DNA of 64,000 nt. Origin: Paenibacillus beijingensis. GTDB lineage: Bacteria; Bacillota; Bacilli; Paenibacillales; Paenibacillaceae. The DNA is taken from positions 1,951,001-2,015,000 of the forward strand of contig NZ_CP011058.1 of NCBI RefSeq assembly GCF_000961095.1. The letters are read 5' to 3'. Position numbers and translations under genes: made by a program. Numbering within the stretch: position 1 is the first letter of the stretch; each line of letters begins with the position of its first letter. Of the stretch, positions 26,952 through 35,231 are shown piece by piece. Below the pieces are notes generated by a model. That model was not told the DNA's origin, did no database searches, and saw only the letters and a list, made by a program, of their open reading frames with translations.

Positions 26952-26965
26952 CGAACATTCGTTCC
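26952..26965. promoter_or_regulatory. near-match to the DinR/LexA box before the helicase gene
   Basis: CGAACATTCGTTCC resembles the Bacillus SOS box (CGAACRNRYGTTYG) with two deviations. It lies 70-83 bases upstream of the helicase start, close to the glpD stop at 26973. Confidence 0.35.
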
Positions 26966-26972
26966 TTCTATT

Positions 26973-28676
26973 TTAATGGGATATTGCCTTCCCCGGCAAG
27001 CTGACGCGGTTAACCTCATCGGCAGGCACAATCGCGTACCGCAGCTCGTCTTCCAGCTCGATCAAATAGCGCTCCTGCTGTTCTTTCGTCCAGAACAAGC
27101 ACGCCGCCATCGCCTCGGTAACCGGCTTTATCCATTGCTCCACCCACGCCCGGTCGAAAAACATCGCCCCTGTGCGCCGGATGAAGAAATCGACCGGCTT
27201 CACCGCCATTTCTTCCAAAATCGCATACTGGAGCGGCACACCCACTTCAGCCGGCAGCAGAGCCGCTTCGGGCGACTGGCCGAACGCTCGGTACAGCTCG
27301 AACAGCCGGTTCACGTTGGAACCGTACCTCAACACCCACGCGCGCGCAAGCTCAAGGGGCAGGCCGCGCTTCTCGCCTTCCGCCGTCTTCTCGGCCGCAT
27401 ACTGCGCGAAACCGGCGGAGCCGCCTACTTCGCCGCCGGAAATCGGCAGCGCTGCCGTCCGGCTTTGCCGGTACGTCCCGTACCCTTGACTTTGCAGCCT
27501 CTCGGCCACTTTGTCCACTACCAGCTCCGCCATTTTACGGTAGCCGGTCAGCTTCCCGCCCGCGATCGTGAGCAGCCCGGATTCGGACTGCCAAATTTCG
27601 TCCTTGCGCGATATTTCCGACGGGTCCTTGCCTTCCTCATAGATGAGCGGACGTACGCCCGCCCAGCTTGATTCCACATCGGATGCGGCAAGGTTCAGCC
27701 CGGGAAACATGCCGTTGACCGCATCCAGAATATAAGCGCGGTCCGCCTTCGTCATCCGGGGATGCTCCAGATTCTCCTTGTAGACGGTGTCGGTCGTGCC
27801 GACATACGTTTTGCCGTCGCGCGGAATCGCAAATACCATCCTTTTGTCGGGCGTATCGAAATAGACGGCCTGGCGCAGCGGAAACCGCCTGGCATCGAAC
27901 ACCAGATGCACGCCCTTCGTCAGCTGCAGCACTTTGCCCTGGCGGGAGCGGTCCATCTCCCGGACCGCGTCGACCCACGGACCGGCAGCATTGACGACAC
28001 AGCGCGCGTACACCGCGTATTCCTTGCCGCTCAGCCGGTCGACGATGCGCGCGCCGGCCGCTTTTCCGTTTTTATAGATCAACTCAGAAACCATCGCGTA
28101 ATTGACCGCTATTGCCCCCCGGCTCACCGCCGCCTTCATCACCTCGATCGTGAGACGCGCATCGTCGGTCCGGTATTCCACATAATAGCCGCCGCCCTTC
28201 AGTCCGGGACGCTTCAGCAGCGGTTCCTTATCCAGCGTCTGCTCCGCCGACAGCATGACGCGCCGCTCGGCGCGCTTCACTCCCGCCAAATAGTCATATA
28301 CCTTCAATCCGAGCGATGTGGAAAATGTGCCGAACGTCCCGCCCGCGTGGATCGGCAGCAGCATCCGCTCCGGCGTCGTCACATGCGGGCCGTTCTCGTA
28401 GACGATCGCCCGCTCCTTGCCGACTTCGGCCACGACGCCGATTTGCAGCTGCTTCAAATAACGGAGGCCGCCGTGCACCAGCTTCGTCGAACGGCTCGAT
28501 GTGCCCGCCGCAAAATCCTGCATCTCGACAGCCGCTACCTTCATCCCCCGCGCCGCCGCGTCCAGGGCGATGCCCGCGCCGGTAATGCCCCCGCCGATGA
28601 CGAGCACGTCGAGCAGTTCCTCTTGCAGTTCCTTGATGCATTTTTCCCGCTCCATAGCGGAGAACCGTGATCTCAT
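26973..28676 (-). CDS. glpD: aerobic glycerol-3-phosphate dehydrogenase
   Basis: 567 residues from the ATG at 28676, with GGGGGAG five bases upstream. The FAD Rossmann motif VLVIGGGITGAGIALDAAARG lies near the N-terminus, and the GlpD signature stretches GTSSRSTKLVHGGLRYL and GGKLTGYRKMAE are present. It oxidises glycerol-3-phosphate to dihydroxyacetone phosphate and passes electrons to menaquinone at the membrane. It lies downstream of glpK and glpP on the same strand. Its leader contains a terminator and a motif shared with the glpK leader, so GlpP antitermination is expected. Confidence 0.94.
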   Translation of the reverse strand: MRSRFSAMEREKCIKELQEELLDVLVIGGGITGAGIALDAAARGMKVAAVEMQDFAAGTSSRSTKLVHGGLRYLKQLQIGVVAEVGKERAIVYENGPHVTTPERMLLPIHAGGTFGTFSTSLGLKVYDYLAGVKRAERRVMLSAEQTLDKEPLLKRPGLKGGGYYVEYRTDDARLTIEVMKAAVSRGAIAVNYAMVSELIYKNGKAAGARIVDRLSGKEYAVYARCVVNAAGPWVDAVREMDRSRQGKVLQLTKGVHLVFDARRFPLRQAVYFDTPDKRMVFAIPRDGKTYVGTTDTVYKENLEHPRMTKADRAYILDAVNGMFPGLNLAASDVESSWAGVRPLIYEEGKDPSEISRKDEIWQSESGLLTIAGGKLTGYRKMAELVVDKVAERLQSQGYGTYRQSRTAALPISGGEVGGSAGFAQYAAEKTAEGEKRGLPLELARAWVLRYGSNVNRLFELYRAFGQSPEAALLPAEVGVPLQYAILEEMAVKPVDFFIRRTGAMFFDRAWVEQWIKPVTEAMAACLFWTKEQQERYLIELEDELRYAIVPADEVNRVSLPGKAISH

Positions 28677-28809
28677 TTCCACTCCCCCTCAGACCGCAAT
28701 CCGGCAACACGCAAGCAGAAACGGCTGTCGCCGTCTTAACGGGCGGCCATACGTTTCGCGGTGAAAGATAAGAAAGCATAGGCGTGAAACTTATACTTTC
28801 AGATCTTTT

Positions 28810-28906
28810 AAAAAAAGAGACCGCAAGCGGCGCGGCCTCCGCATGTTTCGTTGCGGCAGCCGTGCCCTCACAGTCTCTCGTCATCTCCGGACCGGGTTAT
28901 GAACTT
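28810..28906 (-). promoter_or_regulatory. glpD leader: terminator plus GlpP-target-like motif
   Basis: On the minus strand, a stem whose arms are 28867-28878 and 28816-28827 (wobble pairs tolerated) is followed by seven T residues. Just 5' of it, 28872-28906 carries a segment matching the glpK leader (AAGTTCATA, then CGGAGA, then GAGAG). This fits a GlpP-controlled antiterminator. It may also end glpK transcripts. Confidence 0.6.
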
Positions 28907-28954
28907 GTCATTAGTGTAGCATATTCATCACGGCCACAGAAGCCGTCTCTTCGC

Positions 28955-30445
28955 CTATTTAAATGCGATCGCCGCCCGAACCGCCTTTTGCCAGCCGCGG
29001 TAGAGCTCTTCCCGGCGCTCTTCCGGCATCGAAGGAAGGAATGTCCGCTCGGCCGGATTGAGCCCCGCAATCTCGTTCGTATCCTGCCAAAAGCCGACGG
29101 CCAGGCCCGCTAAATAGGCTGCTCCGAGCGCCGTCGTCTCGATGCTCGCCGGACGTTCGACCGGCAAGCCGGCGATGTCGGCCTGAAACGACAGCAGAAA
29201 GTTGTTGCGGGCCGCGCCTCCATCGACACGCAGCTTCGGAATGTTGAAACCGGCGTCCTGCGCCATCGCCTCCAGCACGTCGCGCGTCTGGTAGGCGAGC
29301 GACTCGAGCGTCGCCCGCACGACGTGCTCCTTGCTTGTGCCGCGCGTCAGCCCGAACATCGCGCCGCGCACCTCGCTGTCCCAATACGGGCTTCCGAGCC
29401 CGACGAAGGCGGGGACGACGTAGACGCCGTCCGTCGAATCGACCCGCGAGGCGTACGTCTCGCTGGACGCCGAATCGTGGAGCAGCCGCAGTCCGTCGCG
29501 GAGCCACTGGATCGCCGCTCCCGCCACGAACACGCTGCCTTCGAGCGCGTAAGACACGTTCCCTTGGAGGCCCCAGGCGATCGTCGTGATAAGACCGTGT
29601 CCCGATTGGACCGGCTTCATGCCTGTATTCATCAGCATGAAGCAGCCTGTTCCGTACGTGTTTTTGACCATGCCCCGCTCGCAGCAGTTCTGACCGAACA
29701 GTGCGGCTTGCTGGTCGCCCGCAGCCCCGGCGATCGGCACCCCGCAGCCGAAAAAGTGATAGTCTACCGTCCTGCCGTAAACGCCGGACGACGGGCGGAC
29801 CTCGGGCAGCATCGTTTTCGGAACGCCGAGCAGGGCAAGCAGCTCGTCATCCCAACACAAATCGTAAATGTTGTACATGAGCGTCCGGGACGCGTTGGAA
29901 TAATCGGTGACGTGCACGCTGCCGCCGGACAGCTTCCAGATGAGCCAGCTGTCGATCGTGCCGAACAGCAGGTCGCCGCGCTCCGCTTTTTCCCGCGCGC
30001 CGTCGACGTGATCGAGAATCCACTTCACTTTCGTGCCGGAAAAATAAGAATCGATCAGCAGCCCCGTTTTGGAGCGGAATAAATCGCCCAGCCCTTGAGA
30101 CTTGAGCTCCTCGCATATATCGAACGTCTGCCGGGATTGCCATACGATCGCGTTGTAGACGGGACGGCCCGTCGTTTTGTCCCAGACGACCGTCGTTTCG
30201 CGCTGGTTCGTAATGCCGATGCCGGCGATTTGCTGCGGCTCCACACCCGATTCCGACAGGCATGAGGCGATGACACTCAGAATGGAGCTCCAAATTTCAT
30301 CCGCATTTTGCTCGACCCATCCCGGCTGCGGAAAATATTGCGGAAATTCTTTTTGAGCGGTGAACACCGCCTCCGCCTGCCGGTTGAACAATACCGCCCG
30401 GGAGCTCGTCGTCCCCTGATCCAATGCCAATATATAGCGGTCCAC
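28955..30445 (-). CDS. glpK: glycerol kinase
   Basis: 496 residues, the standard length. The FGGY-kinase motifs are present: ALDQGTTSSRAVLF at the N-terminus, NQRETTVVWDKTTG, and the C-terminal LRVDGGAARNNFLLSFQADIAG. It phosphorylates glycerol to glycerol-3-phosphate in the cytoplasm, feeding GlpD. The start is GTG at 30445 with GGGGGAG eight bases upstream. glpP lies upstream and glpD downstream on the same strand. No glpF facilitator gene is next to it, unlike in B. subtilis. Confidence 0.95.
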   Translation of the reverse strand: MDRYILALDQGTTSSRAVLFNRQAEAVFTAQKEFPQYFPQPGWVEQNADEIWSSILSVIASCLSESGVEPQQIAGIGITNQRETTVVWDKTTGRPVYNAIVWQSRQTFDICEELKSQGLGDLFRSKTGLLIDSYFSGTKVKWILDHVDGAREKAERGDLLFGTIDSWLIWKLSGGSVHVTDYSNASRTLMYNIYDLCWDDELLALLGVPKTMLPEVRPSSGVYGRTVDYHFFGCGVPIAGAAGDQQAALFGQNCCERGMVKNTYGTGCFMLMNTGMKPVQSGHGLITTIAWGLQGNVSYALEGSVFVAGAAIQWLRDGLRLLHDSASSETYASRVDSTDGVYVVPAFVGLGSPYWDSEVRGAMFGLTRGTSKEHVVRATLESLAYQTRDVLEAMAQDAGFNIPKLRVDGGAARNNFLLSFQADIAGLPVERPASIETTALGAAYLAGLAVGFWQDTNEIAGLNPAERTFLPSMPEERREELYRGWQKAVRAAIAFK

Positions 30446-30494
30446 CGTGACTTCTCCCCCTCGTTACGATATGGCGATGCCGCGAAGAAAGACA

Positions 30495-30575
30495 AAAGAG
30501 CCGCAGCAACACCCTCCGCGCAAGGCAGAGGAACATTGATGCAGCTCTCCATTCTCCGTCACAGGTATGAACTTT
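30495..30575 (-). promoter_or_regulatory. glpK leader: terminator plus GlpP-target-like motif
   Basis: On the minus strand, arms 30538-30549 and 30498-30509 form a stem followed by TTTT. The segment 30542-30575 shares AAGTTCATA, CGGAGA and GAGAG with the glpD leader in the same order. It is the likely site of GlpP action. Confidence 0.6.
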
Positions 30576-30663
30576 ATTCCATCATAGAACAGCATGAAAG
30601 CGATGTCAACACGAGTGAAAAATGCGCCTGCGGACAGCGCAATCGGGTGCTTGGCTGCTGCCG

Positions 30664-31248
30664 CTACTGCTGCGTCCCGCGTCCGGCGCCGCCGGCGTAA
30701 ATCTTGAACAGCTCTTCATTGGAGGTGGTGACAGCCGCAGCGCCCGCATTAATCGCATTGTCCACATCGCGGACCGTCCGGATCAAGCCTCCGGCAAATA
30801 CCGGCAAACCCGACCGCGCCTTCACTTCGCCGATCATGTCCGGCAGAGCCCCTGGCAGCACCTCGATATAATCCGGCTTTGTTTTCTCGAGCAGCGCGTA
30901 GCTTTTTTCCAGCGCCATCGTATCAAGCAAAAAAATGCGCTGAATCGCCAGCACCCCTTTTTGCCGGGCTTTCTGGATGACGCCCGACTTGGTCGATATG
31001 ATGCCGTAAGGCCTGATTTCCTGGCACAAATACTCGGTGCCGTATTCGTCCGATTTCAGCCCCTGCACAAGGTCGGCATGCAAAAACATTTTTTTGCCCT
31101 TCGCGGCTGCCATGGCGTACAGGTTCTTCAGTTGGGCAATGTGCGTATCGAGAAATACGCCGTATTCATACCGGCTGCCGAGCAGCTTTTCGAACTGCTT
31201 CACCGTCTTGACTGCAGGCAAAATCCGCTGCCCGCTGAATTCCGTCAT
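30664..31248 (-). CDS. glpP: glycerol uptake operon antiterminator GlpP
   Basis: 194 residues from the ATG at 31248 (AAGGGGAG upstream). It is a TIM-barrel-like small protein with the GlpP hallmarks ILPAVKTVKQFEKLL, VFLDTHIAQLKNL, FLHADLVQGLKSDEYGTEYLC, IISTKSGVIQKARQ and VFAGGLIRTVRDVDNAINAGAAAVTTSNEELF. GlpP binds glycerol-3-phosphate and then lets polymerase pass leader terminators of glpFK and glpD. The two candidate leader terminators lie directly downstream. The gene is complete and in the expected position. Confidence 0.92.
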   Translation of the reverse strand: MTEFSGQRILPAVKTVKQFEKLLGSRYEYGVFLDTHIAQLKNLYAMAAAKGKKMFLHADLVQGLKSDEYGTEYLCQEIRPYGIISTKSGVIQKARQKGVLAIQRIFLLDTMALEKSYALLEKTKPDYIEVLPGALPDMIGEVKARSGLPVFAGGLIRTVRDVDNAINAGAAAVTTSNEELFKIYAGGAGRGTQQ

Positions 31249-31371
31249 CCTCCGCTCCCCTTTCCGCAAGTCTCATGCCCGGTGCATTCATCATCGCTTG
31301 CGGATGTGTTTGAAGTCAAGGCGCACAAAGGAATATTGCAGGAAGACAACCCGTCGAGCCGCTACCAAAAA

Positions 31372-31414
31372 GACACTTCCGCAGCGCGCCAATTGTGGAC
31401 GCAGCGGAAGTGTC
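31372..31414 (-). terminator. terminator of the 31448-32371 gene
   Basis: GACACTTCCGC pairs perfectly with GCGGAAGTGTC. TTTTT follows on the minus strand, about 35 bases past the stop codon. Confidence 0.7.
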
Positions 31415-31447
31415 CCATCCTTTTTATTTACCGGTGGCAAACCTTGC

Positions 31448-32371
31448 CTAGCTCGAAACCGCAACCTGCTCTTTCAGCCACCCGTCCACTTCGGCTGTTC
31501 TCTTTCCGTTGTTTTTCTCGACAACATCGACGAACAGCTGCAGCTTTTGCTTAAGTCCGGTGTTCGGAATGTTCTTGTCGTCCAGGATTGCCTTGTAGGC
31601 CGTCAGCGCTTCGGCTTTGAATTTCAGCGTATCGTAGTCGAACAGCGGCGTATTGTTGGACCCGTAAAACACCGTCATCTTATAGTTTCTGTAAAGATTC
31701 AGCACGGCCGCCTTCCGGTTGGAGGAAGGGTAGCTGTACAGAAACGCTTCCTGCCTCAGCGCGCGCTTTGCGATCTCGTCCCAGCCGACCACGATTGCGG
31801 CATCGTTCAACGCGCGTTTATTGGATTCCGCCGTCATGATCGTAATATAAGCCTGAATATCTTTCGTAACATACGCTTTGAACGATTGGTAAACGGCATA
31901 GTTGATTTCCGGATAATACATGCCCTCGGACGTTTCAACCTTGAAGCCCGTATCCCGGGCATCGGTCAATACTTTGCGGGTCGCGGAATCTTTGACGGCG
32001 CTGAGCAGGCCAGAGTACGTACCCCCTTTGGCGCGGTAAGCGGCGTCGATGTTCATCTGAATCTTTCCTGCATAGAAGCGTTCGGCAAGCTTGTTAATAT
32101 AGAGCTTCTGGGCATTCTCCAGGTGCAGCGTCATGACCGTTGCCTGGTAAGCGGTCACCTCGTCAATATGATTGATCAGGTAGCTGACCGCCCGGCCGAG
32201 CGTCGAAGGACTTTTCACCAATCGTTCGAATTCGTTATAGACCGATTGTGGCGATTGCGCCGTCACGGACGCCGCGGCAGCGGCCGCATGGGCGCTCTGG
32301 AAAGCGGCGCCTCCTTGCAGAGCGATAGTTAGTGCCAAAACCGCACCGGCGGTTTTTTTCCATATTTTCAT
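31448..32371 (-). CDS. secreted protein of unknown function
   Basis: 307 residues with a clear signal peptide (MKIWKKTAGAVLALTIAL..., probable cleavage after AHA near residue 29). The mature part is helical, with repeated Tyr/Ala/Lys-rich stretches and no Cys. AGGAGGG precedes the ATG. It is a single-gene unit with its own terminator. I do not recognise a domain; it is probably released or cell-wall associated. Confidence 0.72.
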   Translation of the reverse strand: MKIWKKTAGAVLALTIALQGGAAFQSAHAAAAAASVTAQSPQSVYNEFERLVKSPSTLGRAVSYLINHIDEVTAYQATVMTLHLENAQKLYINKLAERFYAGKIQMNIDAAYRAKGGTYSGLLSAVKDSATRKVLTDARDTGFKVETSEGMYYPEINYAVYQSFKAYVTKDIQAYITIMTAESNKRALNDAAIVVGWDEIAKRALRQEAFLYSYPSSNRKAAVLNLYRNYKMTVFYGSNNTPLFDYDTLKFKAEALTAYKAILDDKNIPNTGLKQKLQLFVDVVEKNNGKRTAEVDGWLKEQVAVSS

Positions 32372-32913
32372 GTCAAATCCCTCCTGTTTTCGTTTCCTGA
32401 TAGTTGCTTTTTGTATTGTTCCAGACGAAAATTAACGTCGAAGGTTGCAGATTTAAACATTTTCCAACGGATGTGCCGCGCCGAATTTCTTAGGGACGCC
32501 CGTCCTTGCCGAATAATTTTTTTGCATATTTTCACACAAGAAATGCGAATGCCCCAAGAGTACCCAAACCATCTGACTGGCAGCAGCTCGGTATCTTCGT
32601 TTCGATTCCTACGCGGGCAGAACTCCCGAATTACACCATCAATCACCTTGTTCCCGTCGCTTCAATCCGTTATGTTCGCCTTACACTGAACCCTGGATCT
32701 CCTCCCGTCGATCAATTTTCCAGGTAAAGTTTCCAACTTTTCAAGTTGCAGCATTTTAACGTCTCACAGCCGCATTCTTTTAAGCGTCTTCAGGGCAGAG
32801 CTGCTGCAAGCTGCGTGGGGAAAGCGGCTTTCCGGGTAATAATGAATCGGCACGCTGCAATGCATGCCAATGCATGCCGGAAATGAATCAAATAAAGAAA
32901 GGAGCTATGCAAA
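32372..32913. other. gene-free divergent region
   Basis: No convincing gene lies in these 540 bases. A direct repeat of AATGCATGCC occurs twice in a row near 32860-32879. Promoters for the flanking divergent genes must lie here, but none is clear enough to mark. Confidence 0.45.
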
Positions 32914-33423
32914 ATGGAAAAACCGATGCCTGAGATCCGCACATATCGATTCGAGGATGACGATGTCATACCTAATAATCCGCAGCTGCCGGTCGTCGTC
33001 TATATCGGAGCGATGGCGGAGAGACCGGGCGAAATGGAGTCTGTCTTTAACCGCAACAACTGGCGCAACAGCTGGATCAACGGCGTATTCGGCTACCACC
33101 ATTATCACAGCAACGCGCACGAGGTGCTCGGCGTCGTCAGCGGATCGGCCGTTCTTCAGCTTGGCGGTGACGAGGGGGAGAAAATCGGGGTTCATGGAGG
33201 CGATGTCCTCGTGCTGCCTGCCGGAACGGGGCACAAGCGGCTCACCTCCAGCGTGGATTTCAGCGTTGCGGGCGCTTATCCGGACGGAATGGACTACAAT
33301 CTGAACACGGGAGCAGCCGGCGAGCGTCCCCGCGCCCTTGAAGAAATCGCCCGCGTTCCGCTTCCGGAGACGGATCCTTTATATGGCGAGGACGGACCGC
33401 TACTTAACATTTGGAAGCGGTAA
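32914..33423 (+). CDS. cupin-domain protein (YjlB-like)
   Basis: 169 residues with a single cupin barrel. Motif 1 is GYHHYHSNAHEVLGVVSGSAVLQLGG, with His and Glu placed for metal binding. Motif 2 is GDVLVLPAGTGHKRL. AAAGGAG lies upstream of the ATG. It resembles B. subtilis YjlB, whose substrate is not established. It could be a small dioxygenase, isomerase or sugar-binding protein. No operon partner is evident. Confidence 0.82.
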   Translation: MEKPMPEIRTYRFEDDDVIPNNPQLPVVVYIGAMAERPGEMESVFNRNNWRNSWINGVFGYHHYHSNAHEVLGVVSGSAVLQLGGDEGEKIGVHGGDVLVLPAGTGHKRLTSSVDFSVAGAYPDGMDYNLNTGAAGERPRALEEIARVPLPETDPLYGEDGPLLNIWKR

Positions 33424-33676
33424 GCAGGCGCAAGATGCCCGGGTGTTCGGCAGCAATCTGTGCTTAAGGACCGAACAAATCTAGTAAATCGTTGCCGGCA
33501 TTCTCGCTCCATACTTATTTTTTTCCGATAGAGTGGACAAGATAACCATAAACGGAGCGCCTGCTTTGAACCGGAATGAGATGCTTTCACTGCCTTTTAA
33601 CCGCACTTTTTTCGCAAATTATACGCCCGTTTAGCCGCTCTCCCATTCCGGTTAAGGTAGTTAGTAAAAGGAGCGG

Positions 33677-35155
33677 ATGCCAAGGATGGAAAGAAACCAT
33701 ACGATGATGCAATTTTTTGAATGGTATGTGGAAGCGGACGGCAACCACTGGAACCGTCTGAAAGAACGGGCACCTGAGCTGAAGCAGCGCGGCATCGATT
33801 CCGTATGGATCCCTCCCGTCACCAAGAGCCAATCGACAGACGACAACGGGTACGGCATTTATGACCTGTACGATTTGGGCGAATTCGATCAGAAAGGCGC
33901 GGTCCGTACCAAGTACGGCACCAAGCAGGAGCTGATCGAAGCGATCAACGTCTGTCACGAGCATGGCATCGCCGTTTATGTGGATCTGGTTATGAACCAC
34001 AAAGCGGGCGCGGATGAAACGGAAACGTTCCATGTTATTGAAGTGAACGGGGAAAACCGGACCGAGGAAATATCGGAGCCGATCGAAATTGAAGGCTGGA
34101 CCAAATTCACCTTTCCGGGTCGGGGAGACGCTTACTCGTCCTTTAAATGGAACTTCGAGCATTTCAACGGTACCGATTATGATGCCGGAAAAGAGCGGAT
34201 GGGCATTTATCGCATTATTGGCGATAACAAACAGTGGAACGAAAATGTGGATGACCGGTTCGGCAATTACGATTACCTCATGTTTGCCAATATCGATTAT
34301 AACCATCCCGAAGTCCGCGACGAAATGATCAAATGGGGAAAATGGATCGCCGAAACGTTAAGCTGCGACGGCTTCCGTCTTGACGCCATCAAACATATCG
34401 ACTATAACTTCATCCGCTCGTTTGCGGATGAAGTGAAGAAAGAGCGCGGAGACGGGTTCTACATAGTCGGTGAATTCTGGAATTCCGAGCTGCCGGACTC
34501 GTTGAATTTCCTGGATGACATCGACAGCGTCATCGATATTTTCGACGTGCCGCTTCATTACAAGTTCCAGGCCGTTTCCCGGGCCGGAAGAGAATTTAAC
34601 CTGTCGACGATCTTTGACGGTACGCTCGTGAAAGAGCGCCCCCTGCAGGCAGTAACCATTGTCGATAACCACGATACACAGCCGGGAGAGGCGCTGGAAT
34701 CTTGGGTGGAGGACTGGTTTAAGCAGTCCGCTTACGCGCTTATTCTGCTCCGCAAGGACGGCTATCCGGTCGTGTTTTACGGCGATTATTACGGTATCGG
34801 CGGAAAAGAGCCAATCGAAGGCAAAAAAGCGGCGATCGACCCGCTCTTGTATGCTCGCTATTATAAGGCATACGGTGAGCAGGAAGATTACTTCGATCAT
34901 GCCAATATCATCGGATGGGTGCGTCGCGGCGTTCCCGAATTCGAGCGTTCCGGCTGCGCGGTCGTCATCTCTAACGGCGACGACGGAGAGAAGCGGATGT
35001 TTGTCGGCAAGGAGCGGGCCGGAGAAGTTTGGGTCGACCTGACGCAAACAAGGAAAGAGCGGATCACGATCGGAGAAGACGGTTTCGCCTCTTTTCCGGT
35101 TCAAAGCGGCAGCGTATCGGTCTGGGCGCTTCCTGAGTTTGATGTGACGGGATAA
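33677..35155 (+). CDS. cytoplasmic alpha-amylase, GH13
   Basis: 492 residues with no signal peptide. It opens with NHTMMQFFEWY and DSVWIPPVTKSQS, as in Bacillus liquefying amylases. The GH13 conserved regions are present: VDLVMNHKAGAD, GFRLDAIKHI (nucleophile Asp near 235), VGEFWN (acid/base Glu near 264) and IVDNHDTQ (Asp near 331). It hydrolyses internal alpha-1,4 bonds of starch, glycogen or maltodextrins inside the cell. AAAGGAG lies 3 bases before the ATG at 33677 and 12 before an in-frame ATG at 33686, so the start is uncertain by three residues. Confidence 0.92.
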   Translation: MPRMERNHTMMQFFEWYVEADGNHWNRLKERAPELKQRGIDSVWIPPVTKSQSTDDNGYGIYDLYDLGEFDQKGAVRTKYGTKQELIEAINVCHEHGIAVYVDLVMNHKAGADETETFHVIEVNGENRTEEISEPIEIEGWTKFTFPGRGDAYSSFKWNFEHFNGTDYDAGKERMGIYRIIGDNKQWNENVDDRFGNYDYLMFANIDYNHPEVRDEMIKWGKWIAETLSCDGFRLDAIKHIDYNFIRSFADEVKKERGDGFYIVGEFWNSELPDSLNFLDDIDSVIDIFDVPLHYKFQAVSRAGREFNLSTIFDGTLVKERPLQAVTIVDNHDTQPGEALESWVEDWFKQSAYALILLRKDGYPVVFYGDYYGIGGKEPIEGKKAAIDPLLYARYYKAYGEQEDYFDHANIIGWVRRGVPEFERSGCAVVISNGDDGEKRMFVGKERAGEVWVDLTQTRKERITIGEDGFASFPVQSGSVSVWALPEFDVTG

Positions 35156-35231
35156 CCGGCTGCGCATGGGCCTCCTTGCGCTATTTCCTGCGCAGACCGC
35201 GCGCGATACGAATTCTGCTGTCCAAGCAAAC

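Noticed and set aside
32860..32879. Duplicated AATGCATGCC as a possible operator
   Set aside because: The repeat is too short and isolated, and no matching site occurs near another gene in the window.
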